Shown: positions 1 through 8,794, numbered from the stretch's first letter. The stretch is DNA of 64,000 bases from CAYOZN01 sp964408455 (GCA_964408455.1 CAYOZN010000004.1:207321-271320); one strand, 5' to 3'. Numbers and translations: made by a program. Notes: a model not told the origin generated them from the sequence alone.

Positions 1-555
1 AGTCCCGCCTCGCACCCCGGCGCGAGGCGGCCCATCACCGGTATGGTCGGTCGCGTGCTGATACGCCGCGGAGAACTGGCCGACGCGGCGGCGATGTATG
101 CAATCGCCCAGCGCAATGTCCCGCTCTACACATCGTGGCAGATCGAATACACCTACTTCGAGCTGGTCTGCCGGCAACAACTGTCGGGCTCGCTGAGCGC
201 GGACGACGAGCGCAGGGCCGACGAGGCGATCGAGCGCGGCGAGTTTCTCCTGCGACACGGCGCCGCGTCGTCGGGCCAGACCGAGCGTTACTGCGGCCGG
301 CTCCACCAGCTGCGCGGGCGTTACGATCGTGCCCTGCCGCTCTTGCTCGCGGCCCGCAAGAAGCTCTACGAGAATGATCGCGTCGCCGTCGATCAGGCGA
401 TCATCATTTCCTATCTCAGGACATCGCAACTCGACAAGGCGCGCGAGCTCGCGCAGGACGGCGCGGCGAACGCCGGCCGCTTCGCGCCTGCCTACCGGCG
501 CTTCCTTGCCGAGCTCGATTCGCCGACCGGCGCGTTGATCGACGCGGGCGATTGA
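1..555 (+). CDS. TPR-like repeat protein, C-terminal part (5' end outside window)
   Basis: The frame is open from the first base, so the gene starts upstream; an internal ATG at 43 is only a possible start. The visible 184 residues are almost all alpha-helical and amphipathic, with helix pairs of TPR type such as GRVLIRRGELADAAAMYAIA and LRTSQLDKARELAQDG. No enzyme motif is visible. TPR proteins act as protein-protein scaffolds, but partner and pathway cannot be read from this fragment. It ends about 200 bp before the FabG-like gene on the same strand. Repeat type is reasonably clear; function is unknown. Confidence 0.65.
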   Translation, partial: SPASHPGARRPITGMVGRVLIRRGELADAAAMYAIAQRNVPLYTSWQIEYTYFELVCRQQLSGSLSADDERRADEAIERGEFLLRHGAASSGQTERYCGRLHQLRGRYDRALPLLLAARKKLYENDRVAVDQAIIISYLRTSQLDKARELAQDGAANAGRFAPAYRRFLAELDSPTGALIDAGD

Positions 556-751
556 TGCGCGGGCGGCATCATTTCTGGACAACGCTATCCCGCGTCGTTA
601 GGATGGGCCACGTAACGGTTTCAGTCCTCTTCCGCATCTCTGCGGAGCCATCGGCGCGAGCGCGGGATTCATCGCCGCGGCGGCGCCCGTTTGCACGGCG
701 GCCGCCGCCGCGAACCTGACATCTCTTTCTGAAACCGGGGAGAACCGAATC

Positions 752-1498
752 ATGGGCGTGCTGGAAGGCAAAGTCAGTCTGGTCACCGGGGCATCGCGCG
801 GCATCGGCAGGGCCATTGCGCTGGCATTGGCGCACGAGGGGGCCGACGTGGCGCTCAACTACGCCCATCGCCGCGAGCCCGCCGAAGACGTCGCCGCTGA
901 GATCCGCAAGCTCGGCCGCCGGGCGGAGGTCTACCAGGGCGACGTGTCCAAGCACGAGGACAACGACCGCATGGTCGCCGAGGTGCGGAATGACTTCGAC
1001 ACGGTGCAGATCGTCGTCAATAACGCCGGCATCACGCGCGACAAATCGTTCGTCAAGATGAACCGCGAGATGTGGTACGAGGTGCTCAACGTCAACCTCA
1101 CCGGTCCGGCCATGGTCATTCACCGGCTCATCGGCCCGATGATCGAGGCCGGCTGGGGCCGCGTCGTCAACATCACCAGCATCGTCGGCCAGATGGGCAA
1201 CTTCGGCCAGGCCAACTACGCCGCCGCCAAGGGCGGCCTGATGGCACTCACCAAGACGCTCGCCCGCGAATTCGCCCGCAAGAACGTCACCGTCAACGCC
1301 GTCGCCCCCGGCTTCATCGAGACCGACATGACGGCCGAGGTGCCCGAGGCGACGCTCGAATATGTCAGACAAATGACACCCATGCACCGGCTGGGCAAGC
1401 CCGAGGAAGTGGCCGCCGCGGTCGTCTTCCTCGCCAGCCCGGCGGCGTCGTTCATCACCGGCGAGATCATCGGCGTGAACGGCGGGATGTACATGTGA
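752..1498 (+). CDS. fabG: FabG-like short-chain dehydrogenase/reductase (3-oxoacyl-ACP or acetoacetyl-CoA reductase)
   Basis: A 248-aa classical SDR, the usual length for FabG/PhaB. Visible motifs are the nucleotide-binding TGASRGIG at residues 12-19, NNAG at 90-93, Asn114, and the catalytic Ser143, Tyr156 and Lys160 (YAAAK). The C-terminal GEIIGVNGGMYM is the usual SDR end that packs in the tetramer. The expected reaction is NADPH-dependent reduction of a 3-oxoacyl thioester in the cytoplasm. The start is supported by GGGGAG about 9 bp upstream of the ATG. No acpP or fabF neighbours are present, so the choice between fatty-acid synthesis and acetoacetyl-CoA reduction stays open. The family is certain; the exact substrate is not. 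Confidence 0.88.
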   Translation: MGVLEGKVSLVTGASRGIGRAIALALAHEGADVALNYAHRREPAEDVAAEIRKLGRRAEVYQGDVSKHEDNDRMVAEVRNDFDTVQIVVNNAGITRDKSFVKMNREMWYEVLNVNLTGPAMVIHRLIGPMIEAGWGRVVNITSIVGQMGNFGQANYAAAKGGLMALTKTLAREFARKNVTVNAVAPGFIETDMTAEVPEATLEYVRQMTPMHRLGKPEEVAAAVVFLASPAASFITGEIIGVNGGMYM

Positions 1499-1585
1499 CC
1501 GACGGCGGGTCGCGGCTCGCAGCGCTTCGCCATGCAGGAAGCCGCGAGAACAACGCCTTGTGGCGAGCGGGTCGCGTTGCGAACA

Positions 1586-1610
1586 GAGCCCCGGGCTGTG
1601 CACGGGGCTC
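1586..1610 (+). terminator. Hairpin downstream of the FabG-like gene, possible terminator
   Basis: An 8-bp perfect stem (GAGCCCCG / CGGGGCTC) closes a 9-nt loop about 90 bp after the fabG stop. There is no T-tract after it, so intrinsic termination is uncertain. It may only shield the mRNA end. Confidence 0.35.
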
Positions 1611-1804
1611 CGAGTGCCGATGTGAAGAGCCGTGAGCCCCCCGGCGGCAAGCCGACGTCTCCGGCGCAACTGCCCCCCGCGAATGCTCCTTTCCCCCATG
1701 TTGCCACTTCCCGAAGGAATTGTCCTCTCGACGGAATCGCGGGGGTGCAGGCATGGATTTGACCGGCGTCCGTTTTTTTCAATTTTGTGTCACGCCCCAA
1801 GTGT

Positions 1805-1874
1805 CACAGCCCGTCACAGCCCGTCATACGGGCGGTTGATTCGGGGTCGCAAGTGAATCAAACCGAATCAAACC
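1805..1874. repeat. Two perfect 10-bp tandem duplications
   Basis: CACAGCCCGT occurs twice head to tail at 1805-1824, and GAATCAAACC occurs twice at 1855-1874. Ten base pairs is one helical turn, so paired protein-binding sites on one DNA face are conceivable. No gene starts close by on either strand, so no role is assigned. Confidence 0.5.
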
Positions 1875-2239
1875 GACAAAGCGCCCGTTAGGCACGCGCG
1901 CCTTGCACGGGGGTTTTTCTACTCAATAGATTAGATCACCGTTCCACCAGAAGCCGTGGCAGCGGTAGCTTGGCGCCATGCCGACGCGGGAACAGTGGCC
2001 CAGGGAGTGAGAACAACGGTTACGGTGGGATTTCCGGCGTGGGCAGTATTGCCGGGGTGGCGTCGGCATGCTATTGGGTGCTCCACCCTACGGCTGCCCC
2101 GATTCGCCTCCGTTGCACCCTCGCTCGTCGTAATCCGCGTGCAGATCTGCTGAGTGCCGGCGGCATTACACCGTTTACCGGTAGCTGTCCCACCTTTACC
2201 GTCGGCATCGCAAAACCGGTAAATGTCCCTATTTTCCCG

Positions 2240-2929
2240 TTAGTGACTTGACAACATGCGCTCAGCAATCCACATGGTTGAATCTTTGTGCGACCGCACG
2301 AACGTCGCGTTTACCGGTACACGCAACACAGAATTGTCTGTATTTCCCCACCTCAATGCAATGCTCCCAGTGACCGTCACATGTTGCGTCGTTTCGGGAA
2401 TACTCATATATAGGTCTAGTTCATACAATGGGCTGCCTATGGCATTCGAAACGGTAACACGGCTTTGTATGTATCCGTCATATCTCACTTCAAGCGGATT
2501 CTCAAATAATACTTTATTGGTAATGCTCGCAATTGTAGCCCCGGGCTCAAGTAGATAAATTGCAATCTTGTGCGTGGCGTGCGATACCCCAGAGTGCTTA
2601 CAGAAACCAATCAATACCATGCCCCGCAAGAGCAAATGCAAGTCTGAGTCACTCAGTTCGCCTGACGTCAAACGCCGCACCACCTCACGGTAGACAATCC
2701 GGGCCGACTGCGATGCTGCACTGGCGGGCCATTCTAATAGCCCATCAGCATTAATCGAACACTGGCTCCGATACCGCTGCAACATGCCTAACAGTGCTTT
2801 ATTACTGAGCTGATTCACCGGTGTTCGCGCAATCCGAATTGTAATTGCGACCGTGGCGACGAGAAAACCAATTATGGCAAGTGCCACTAGAGTGGTTTGG
2901 AGTCTGGATATCGGCGTTTTGTAGCTCAT
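2240..2929 (-). CDS. Membrane-anchored hypothetical protein, possible partner of the RHS gene
   Basis: 229 aa, not recognised. Residues about 12-32 form one hydrophobic segment after a short basic N-terminus, so the protein is probably an N-in single-pass protein with the rest outside the membrane. The later part is rich in beta-type alternation and has few cysteines. It lies 72 bp after the RHS stop on the same strand and is visibly AT-richer than most neighbours, like the RHS tail. In RHS/polymorphic-toxin loci the immunity gene takes exactly this position; that is inference from position only, because no immunity family is recognised. Confidence 0.55.
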   Translation of the reverse strand: MSYKTPISRLQTTLVALAIIGFLVATVAITIRIARTPVNQLSNKALLGMLQRYRSQCSINADGLLEWPASAASQSARIVYREVVRRLTSGELSDSDLHLLLRGMVLIGFCKHSGVSHATHKIAIYLLEPGATIASITNKVLFENPLEVRYDGYIQSRVTVSNAIGSPLYELDLYMSIPETTQHVTVTGSIALRWGNTDNSVLRVPVNATFVRSHKDSTMWIAERMLSSH

Positions 2930-3001
2930 GCGCTTGACATTTACATAGGCATTAGAATAACTCGTTGACGCATTCGTAGTGCGGCAATCGGTCGGATAGT
3001 G

Positions 3002-5056
3002 CTATGGATTAGATTCTCCAGATTGAGCCGGGCACTCAATGCATTCATACACTAGTCGAACCAAGCCTCTACTAATTGACTCTTCTCCAGTGGAATTGAC
3101 AGTTGTGCTTACGCCTCCTTGGAGTGATACAGCACCCTCCCCACCGACAAAGGTCACACTCGTGGTAGTAGTGGTACTGCCCTTGTATGCAACGCCGGCG
3201 CTTATGTCAAAAGTAACTCGCCGCTCGTTGTTAGTTGTGAACCATGAGTAGTCTACAGCAGCTGATAGTTCATTACTACTACCGCTGTTCCCCTTCGGTG
3301 GACTCCAATAAATAGCACAGTCCTCACCACACTTTAGAGAAACCCTTAGTGAGGCTCGCAGACTCCTAGGACCCTTCCATATCTCTGCAGACCCAGTCCA
3401 TGACTCGTTGTTATACCATACCATGAATTCGTATCCTATTGGCCCCCCTGACCATTTCCCAGGAGCTCGATATTCCCGGTAAATCCCAGGTAGGAAGTCA
3501 TCCTCGGTTATGTAATGGGGCTCAAGTAGTACCACCCTGCATTTCGGCTTTTTCGCCGATGGTGTTGGAGCGACACTTATGGAAACCGCAGTATTCACGG
3601 CAATGTCATTGGGACCGAGATTGACAACTGGAGCAGTTGTAGGCTGGTTGGCAACAACTGGGCTATAATTCACTAAGAATGAGTATCCAAATCCCTCAAT
3701 GACATGAAAGTCGGAAGGATCCCATGGAAGCAACCATCGAGGTTCACGGCCGTCAGTGTCGATTACGCCAGTCGGAGCATTGAATACGCCACGATAGAGG
3801 TTAATATCCCACTGCTCCTCCGCCGGATCCCTCGACAACCACCTCCCATACTGCGGCTTCAGATACCGATACCCGTAGTAGTACAGCCCCGTCTCCCCGT
3901 CGCGGTACTTCGTCGAGAAACGGAACGGGTTCGCCGCCGCCACGCCACTAGTGGGGAAGCTGCCGCTGCCGACCACGGAGAGCTGGCCGCCGAACGGGTA
4001 ATGCTCGTAGCGGGCGATCAGCTTCGTGCTCGACCAGTTGCCGGTCGTCGTCAGATCCACCATCTGCCAGATGTCGCCATTGCCGTTGCACAAGTACGCG
4101 AATTTCTTGTCATCGGAGCCGTTGGCGGTGCCCTGGGTCCAGAGCGTCGCAAGTAGTCCGCCGACGCCGCCCGCGCCGTGGATGCCCGCCGGTGCCGCAG
4201 CCGGGGCACTCGTCAGGTTCTGCCCGTGAATGCCCGACAGGTCGAGGCCCCACGTGTACTTCCGCAGCGGGTGGTTGCTGGACAACCCGTCGAGCTCTTC
4301 CAGCAGATTCCAGCCATCGTAAACGAACCGCAGATCGAGCACCGGCGTGGTCTGGTACTGACCGCTCACGTAGTCGTAGGCCCGCTTCCGCACGCGGCGG
4401 CCAAGATAGTCGTAGTCGAACTGCACCTTGTGCCGCCCGGGCGCGGGGCTCTTCGGCACCACTTCGATCAACCGGTTCTCGGCATCCCAGGTGTACTCGT
4501 ACGACGGGTCCTCGGTCATGTTGCCGTCCGCGTCGTAAACGAATGTCCAGTTGGGCGAAGTCGTGTGCGTGTACTGGTTCAGGCTGTTCGTCGTGTACGA
4601 GCCAACTGCCTCGGCGCCGCCAGTGTAGCTCAGCCGGTTGCCGATCGGGTCGTAGTCGAAAGTGTACTGCTGCGTCGAAACCGCGCTACTGGTGTCTGCG
4701 GGGTTGCTGCCGTTGTAGCGATCGGACTCGGTCAACTCATTCCGCGTGTTGTAGTCAAACAGCGTGAAGCGGCTGTTGGCGCCGAAGGCCGCCCCCGTCG
4801 TCACCATGTGCTCGCGCCGGCCGAGCATGTCGGTGGCGTAGTCGAACTTCGAGATGCTGGTGGTGCCGCCGTAGGCCCACGCGTTGTCGATGTAATTGAG
4901 CACGTCGCGGTCGAGCTCCCAGTCGCGGGTGACGGTCAACAGTTCGGTCGTGTCGCTGGAATTATACCCGATGACGGAGACCAGTGACGAATCCTCCTCG
5001 TAGGCGTAGATGGCGCCGTAGGCCGGAAGGCCGGGCCCGGTGATGTACGGTGTCAA
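3002..5056 (-). CDS. RHS-repeat core protein, 5'-truncated remnant with variable C-terminal tail
   Basis: The 684-residue frame holds YD-type RHS repeats (FDYDPIGNRLSY, YDADGNMTEDPSYEY, FDYDYLGRRVRKRAY) and the RHS-associated core end, YRDGETGLYYYGYRYLKPQ then GRWLSRDP near residue 415. The last roughly 245 residues are a non-repeat tail with lower GC and several cysteines; no known toxin fold is recognised. Planctomycete RHS proteins are normally far longer and secreted. Here only a TTG at 5056 can start the frame, with an in-frame TGA two codons upstream and copies of a palindromic repeat beginning at 5072. The signal peptide and shell are missing, so this is most likely a broken gene. Expression is doubtful. 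Confidence 0.7.
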   Translation of the reverse strand: MTPYITGPGLPAYGAIYAYEEDSSLVSVIGYNSSDTTELLTVTRDWELDRDVLNYIDNAWAYGGTTSISKFDYATDMLGRREHMVTTGAAFGANSRFTLFDYNTRNELTESDRYNGSNPADTSSAVSTQQYTFDYDPIGNRLSYTGGAEAVGSYTTNSLNQYTHTTSPNWTFVYDADGNMTEDPSYEYTWDAENRLIEVVPKSPAPGRHKVQFDYDYLGRRVRKRAYDYVSGQYQTTPVLDLRFVYDGWNLLEELDGLSSNHPLRKYTWGLDLSGIHGQNLTSAPAAAPAGIHGAGGVGGLLATLWTQGTANGSDDKKFAYLCNGNGDIWQMVDLTTTGNWSSTKLIARYEHYPFGGQLSVVGSGSFPTSGVAAANPFRFSTKYRDGETGLYYYGYRYLKPQYGRWLSRDPAEEQWDINLYRGVFNAPTGVIDTDGREPRWLLPWDPSDFHVIEGFGYSFLVNYSPVVANQPTTAPVVNLGPNDIAVNTAVSISVAPTPSAKKPKCRVVLLEPHYITEDDFLPGIYREYRAPGKWSGGPIGYEFMVWYNNESWTGSAEIWKGPRSLRASLRVSLKCGEDCAIYWSPPKGNSGSSNELSAAVDYSWFTTNNERRVTFDISAGVAYKGSTTTTTSVTFVGGEGAVSLQGGVSTTVNSTGEESISRGLVRLVYECIECPAQSGESNP

Positions 5057-5071
5057 CGGTCACGGTAGTTG

Positions 5072-5111
5072 GACGCCCAGCATGCCGGCGCTGCGCTTCG
5101 GCATGGCACCC
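5072..5111 (+). repeat. Dispersed palindromic (REP-like) repeat, copy 1
   Basis: A 40-bp unit whose core has inverted arms CATGCCG (5081-5087) and CGGCATG (5099-5105) around an 11-nt loop that can itself pair GCG with CGC. An identical copy starts at 5205, and further copies lie at 23984-24230. It abuts the broken 5' end of the RHS gene. Confidence 0.8.
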
Positions 5112-5204
5112 ATTCTGGTACCCATTTGGACCGGGGCGTCGGCATGGCACTTGGGGAGATTTAGTTGGTGGATTTGTTCGCTGTCGTGAGAAGGCTGGTG
5201 ATTT

Positions 5205-5244
5205 GACGCCCAGCATGCCGGCGCTGCGCTTCGGCATGGCACCC
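5205..5244 (+). repeat. Dispersed palindromic (REP-like) repeat, copy 2
   Basis: Identical to the copy at 5072-5111 over 40 bp, from GACGCCCAGCATGCC to CGGCATGGCACCC. Inverted arms are at 5214-5220 and 5232-5238. It ends 10 bp before the stop codon of the minus-strand lipoprotein gene, so it may form the 3' hairpin of that transcript. Confidence 0.8.
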
Positions 5245-5254
5245 CATACGCGGA

Positions 5255-6328
5255 TCAGGAAGCGACGTAGACGGCGAGGTAGACCAGGGCGGGGTCCTTC
5301 TGCGCCTTGAGCACCTTGAGCCGGAACCAGGTTCCCGAGCGGCTGCGGAAGAGGCGGGAGCGACCGACCGGCAGGCCGCGGATCTTGCTGATGCGCCGAT
5401 TGCCCTCGAAAAGGTCGACATCGACCTCGCCGCCGTTGTCGTCGTCGACATCGCACAGCTCGATCGACACGTGATCGATGAGGCCGACGCGGCGTTCGTC
5501 TTCCATGTCGCGCTCGGCCAGCGTCAACGTCAGCACGGGCAGGCCGTCGTCGTCGGGCGTCATGGCGTCGACAAGCTCGGGCTCGGGACGCGGTCGCTCG
5601 ATCATCATGCGGCGCGGCGGCGGGGCACTGCGGCGCGGTCGCGGCGGGGCCTGGGCGACGCGCTCGCGCACGCGCGGCGGCGGCGTTTCGGCGGTCCACT
5701 CTTCGCGCGGCGCCGGCTCTGCGCGGGGGCCTACCTGCGGAGGCTCATCGGCGCTCGTATCTTCGGGCGATGCCTGGGCAATGCGCTCGCGCGGCGGCGT
5801 CTCGGGGCTCCATTCCTCGTGCGGAGACGGTTCACCTGCTTCTGACGGTTCTTCCCGCGAAACCGAAGGCACGTCCCGGCGTGGCGCCGCCGTGGCGACT
5901 CGCGGGGCGGCGGGCAGCGTGCGCACGCCGCGCTTCAGCCATGCCACGCGCGCGGCATTGATGTCCTGCGGGTGTTCGCGTTCGAGCGCCTGCACCAGGT
6001 GCAGCGCCTCTTCCTGGTCGGGACGGATATCGAGGGCCCGCATGCCGGCCTTCCACGCATCGGCATGGCGGCCCTGGCTGTGGGCAATTCGTGCCTGGGC
6101 CGTCCAGTAGGTCGCCGCCGTGGGGGCGACGCGACGCATGGCCGAGGCGATCTGCGCGTTGTCCGGCGACGTTCGCGCCGCCTCGAGATAACGATCGTAG
6201 GCGACGTGGGCATGGCCCTCGCGCTCGGCCTCGAGGCCCAGGCGATAGGCAGAGCCTCCGCCGGCGCATCCGCCGATCGACAGCGCCGCCAGCGCAAGCA
6301 CCATGACGATGTAACGGAGATTATTCAT
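5255..6328 (-). CDS. Lipoprotein with N-terminal TPR-like helices and Pro/Arg-rich linker
   Basis: Starting at the ATG at 6328 gives 357 aa with a type II signal peptide, MNNLRYIVMVLALAALSIGG followed by Cys21 (lipobox SIGGC), so it is probably anchored in a membrane. Residues about 25-125 form TPR-like helix pairs. Then comes a long Pro/Glu/Arg-rich linker to about 255, and a C-terminal beta-rich domain ending in FRLKVLKAQKDPALVYLAVY. A longer frame begins at 6370, but the inner ATG places the signal peptide correctly. The start overlaps the stop of the upstream hydrolase gene by 8 bp, which suggests translational coupling. No family name is recognised; a cell-envelope scaffold role is an inference. 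Confidence 0.65.
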   Translation of the reverse strand: MNNLRYIVMVLALAALSIGGCAGGGSAYRLGLEAEREGHAHVAYDRYLEAARTSPDNAQIASAMRRVAPTAATYWTAQARIAHSQGRHADAWKAGMRALDIRPDQEEALHLVQALEREHPQDINAARVAWLKRGVRTLPAAPRVATAAPRRDVPSVSREEPSEAGEPSPHEEWSPETPPRERIAQASPEDTSADEPPQVGPRAEPAPREEWTAETPPPRVRERVAQAPPRPRRSAPPPRRMMIERPRPEPELVDAMTPDDDGLPVLTLTLAERDMEDERRVGLIDHVSIELCDVDDDNGGEVDVDLFEGNRRISKIRGLPVGRSRLFRSRSGTWFRLKVLKAQKDPALVYLAVYVAS

Positions 6329-7172
6329 GCTCGAGCTCAGTTGCTTCCGCGGAGCGCCGTATCTGTGCATTCTGGGCGACCGACCGGTCCAGCGGATGCT
6401 GCCACTGTGCCGTCAGCCGCGGGATGATGACGTTTGCGATGAAACGGGCATTGGTCACGGACACGTGTCCGCCGTCCCAGTCGTGTTCGACGTAGGCGCT
6501 GCGCCACGGCAGATTATACACGCGGCGGTAGGCGGCTTCGGCGCGGCGGCCGTACTTTGCGAGGGAAAATCCATTGATTCCGGCGGGCGGCCCGCTGCCG
6601 CCGTCGGCATTGACGACCATGCCGCTGAGGATGGCATCCTTTCGGCTACAGGTCGCAAACAGGCCGTAACGCACCCTGGGCATGACCTTGGTGAGATCGC
6701 GGCGGGCCGAGACCGATGGCGAGAGCAGGGCAACGGCGTCGACGGTGACGCCCTGCTCGAGCTGTTCAATGGCGGAAAGGGCGACGGCGGTGCCTGCGGA
6801 GAGGCCCATGACAAATATGGGGCGCTCCGGATCGGCGGCCCGCGCTTCCTCAATTTTGCGGGCGAGCCCGGCCGCGACGGCGCTGTTCCTGGCGGCGAGC
6901 AGATGATCGGTGCCCGGGCCCAGGAAGGTGCTCCAGGAATAGGTGTCGACCTGAGCCGGCACCTTCGCCCGGCGGAAGCCGTCCTTGACGCTGGGGGTGC
7001 TGGAGTACCAGCCGGCGCCATCGCAGAAGAAGACCCTGGCCCCGAAGGGCTCCGGGGCGCAGCCGGATGACATCAATATGACACTAAGGAGCAGGACCGC
7101 GGCAGAGGGGCGGGCCGCCTTTCCAGCGGGTGTGCGGAAGTATGGCAATTTAACTCGGCAGGAATGCTTCAT
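6321..7172 (-). CDS. Alpha/beta-hydrolase-like envelope protein
   Basis: 283 aa. A basic N-terminus and hydrophobic segment (about residues 23-36) ending in SSGC suggest a lipoprotein or cleaved export signal, although the -3 residue of the lipobox is atypical. The nucleophile-elbow motif GLSAG appears in FVMGLSAGTAVALSAIEQL, as in serine hydrolases, and a late HDWDGGHVSV segment offers the candidate catalytic His. It may hydrolyse an ester or thioester outside the cytoplasm; the substrate is not inferable. The stop overlaps the start of the lipoprotein gene downstream. The ferredoxin gene lies 62 bp upstream in the same direction, so the three may be cotranscribed. Confidence 0.6.
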   Translation of the reverse strand: MKHSCRVKLPYFRTPAGKAARPSAAVLLLSVILMSSGCAPEPFGARVFFCDGAGWYSSTPSVKDGFRRAKVPAQVDTYSWSTFLGPGTDHLLAARNSAVAAGLARKIEEARAADPERPIFVMGLSAGTAVALSAIEQLEQGVTVDAVALLSPSVSARRDLTKVMPRVRYGLFATCSRKDAILSGMVVNADGGSGPPAGINGFSLAKYGRRAEAAYRRVYNLPWRSAYVEHDWDGGHVSVTNARFIANVIIPRLTAQWQHPLDRSVAQNAQIRRSAEATELEHE

Positions 7173-7234
7173 GGTGCCTCACGCGCGTCATCGGCGTCGT
7201 TGCCCGCGGTTGCCGATGTCCCGCCGCCGAAGCG

Positions 7235-7588
7235 TCAGACACCGCCGGGTTCGGGAATGTCCCAACCCTTTTCCTTCTCCCGCTTCTGGATTTCCTCGAG
7301 CGACAGGGCCCCGGGCAGAGCATCCTTCTTTTCGGTGATGTTGGTACCCTTGCTGAACAGTTCGCGGTTCTTATCGGTCCACTCGCGATAGGGCTCGGGC
7401 ACTTCGTCCTCGGTATAGATGGCGTGGACCGGACACTCGGGAATGCACAGGCCGCAATCGATGCACGTGTCCGGATCGATGACCAGCATGGCCGGGCTTT
7501 CGATCTCCCAGAAGCATTCCACCGGGCAGACCGTGGCACAATCGGTGTAGCGGCAGTTTACGCATCGTTCGGTTACGACGTGAGTCAT
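7235..7588 (-). CDS. fdxA: 7Fe-8S ferredoxin
   Basis: A 117-aa bacterial ferredoxin of the FdxA type. Cys9, Cys17 and Cys21 with the ERCVNCRYTDCATVCP pattern fit a [3Fe-4S] site, and CIDCGLCIPECP (Cys42, 45, 48, 52) fits the [4Fe-4S] site. The C-terminal helix-rich tail of about 55 residues is normal for this group. It would carry single electrons in the cytoplasm; its partner enzyme is not visible nearby. The ATG at 7588 is preferred over an upstream in-frame start because GAGAGG lies about 11 bp before it and family members begin with this short MTxVV sequence. Confidence 0.92.
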   Translation of the reverse strand: MTHVVTERCVNCRYTDCATVCPVECFWEIESPAMLVIDPDTCIDCGLCIPECPVHAIYTEDEVPEPYREWTDKNRELFSKGTNITEKKDALPGALSLEEIQKREKEKGWDIPEPGGV

Positions 7589-7915
7589 GGCGATAAAAAC
7601 CCTCTCCCGCCGGGGCGGGAAACTCCTGCGGCCGGCCATAACGGAGGACGTGCGCGCCCGCACGGGCGAGCGCCAACGCCATCGAAACTTTTACGAGTTA
7701 TTGCACACCGGGCGGGAAACGTCAACGGCGCCCAATCCGCACGGCGTGCCGCCGCCGGCCGGAAGCCGCCGTCGATGCGGGAGTTGCGCTCCGCCGTTTG
7801 CCGCGAGGTCAGCCGGGGCCGTTGCCGCCGAACGCGGCAATACCCATGATAGGCCCTTTTTCCCGCCGCCCTGCCCGGCGGGCCGATTAACCGACTAGCA
7901 AATGGGGCTGAAGAC
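7589..7915. other. Divergent intergenic region between fdxA and the agmatinase gene
   Basis: No gene is evident in this 327-bp divergent spacer, so promoters for both flanking genes should lie here. A 7-bp hairpin, TTGCCGC / GCGGCAA at 7822-7840 with loop CGAAC, lies about 75 bp before the agmatinase start and could sit in its leader. No clear -35/-10 pair was picked. Confidence 0.45.
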
Positions 7916-8794
7916 TTGAACCCACACCTGCCGGACAACTTCCTCGGCCTGTCCGCCGAACAATCGGACTATCGCCGGGCACGCTACGCCGTGCTGCCAA
8001 TTCCGTACGACGCGACCGTCAGCTTTCAGGTCGGCACCCGCGAAGGCCCGCGGGCCATCATCACGGCCAGCCAGCAGGTCGAACTGTTTGACGAGGAGTT
8101 TGGTCGCGAATTCTGCGACTGCGGCATCGCCACGCTCGATCCGCTGTTTCCCAACATGGCGGGGCCGGAGGCGATGCATGCGGACATCTACACCGCCGCC
8201 CGGCGAGTGGTGAAGGATGGAAAGGTGCTGCTGAGCCTCGGCGGCGAGCACTCGATCACCAGCGCGCTGGTGCGGGCGGTGATGACGCGGCACAAGAAGA
8301 TCGGCGTGCTACAGATCGATGCGCACGCAGACTTGCGCGAAGAGTATGAGGGCACGCCGTTCAGCCACGCGGCGGTGATGCGCCGCGTCGTCGAGTACGG
8401 CGTTCCGATTGTGGCGGTCGGCATTCGCAATTACAGCCTGGAGGAGCATCGCTTCATGCGCCGGCACAAGCTCGAGCCGATCAGCGCGCGGGAGGCGCGC
8501 GCCAATCCGGATCGGGTGCTGGCGGCGATCGAGTCGCTGCCGGAGCTGGTGTATGTCACGATCGACATCGACGGTTTCGACCCTGCTTACGCACCGGGCA
8601 CGGGCACGCCGGAGCCGGGTGGTCTCGACTGGTACCAGGTGACAGATCTACTCCGGGCGGTGGCCGGCGCGCGTCGCATCATCGGCGCCGACATTGTCGA
8701 GGTCATGCCCATCCCTGGCAGCCGGCAGACCGAGTTTCTCGCGGCAAAGCTGCTTTACAAGCTGATTGCGCACGTCGAGGCCAATCGGACGTGA
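7916..8794 (+). CDS. speB: Agmatinase / arginase-family ureohydrolase
   Basis: 292 aa, usual length for SpeB. The manganese-binding signature is complete: GGEHS with His112, DAHAD with Asp135, His137 and Asp139, and TIDIDGFDP with Asp217 and Asp219, followed by PGTGTPEPGG. The expected reaction is hydrolysis of agmatine to putrescine and urea in the cytoplasm, a step of polyamine synthesis. Other guanidino substrates are possible because the family cannot be split on these motifs alone. The start is a TTG with only a weak GGGGCT upstream; no nearer ATG lies in frame. It is transcribed alone. Confidence 0.88.
   Translation: MNPHLPDNFLGLSAEQSDYRRARYAVLPIPYDATVSFQVGTREGPRAIITASQQVELFDEEFGREFCDCGIATLDPLFPNMAGPEAMHADIYTAARRVVKDGKVLLSLGGEHSITSALVRAVMTRHKKIGVLQIDAHADLREEYEGTPFSHAAVMRRVVEYGVPIVAVGIRNYSLEEHRFMRRHKLEPISAREARANPDRVLAAIESLPELVYVTIDIDGFDPAYAPGTGTPEPGGLDWYQVTDLLRAVAGARRIIGADIVEVMPIPGSRQTEFLAAKLLYKLIAHVEANRT

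Larger units (their letters stand above)
1499..2239. other. 740-bp gene-poor intergenic region
   Basis: I see no convincing gene here. Short open frames exist but none has a ribosome-binding site and a plausible protein. The stretch holds the hairpin at 1586-1610 and two 10-bp tandem duplications at 1805-1874. It separates the FabG-like gene from the 3' end of the minus-strand gene at 2240-2929. Confidence 0.6.

Noticed and set aside
1956..2251. Small plus-strand open frames before the RHS partner gene
   Set aside because: No ribosome-binding site, biased composition and no resemblance to known proteins.
5060..5242. Small genes containing the peptide AEAQRRHAG
   Set aside because: These frames are translations of the palindromic DNA repeat and appear in both repeat loci. 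They are not protein families.
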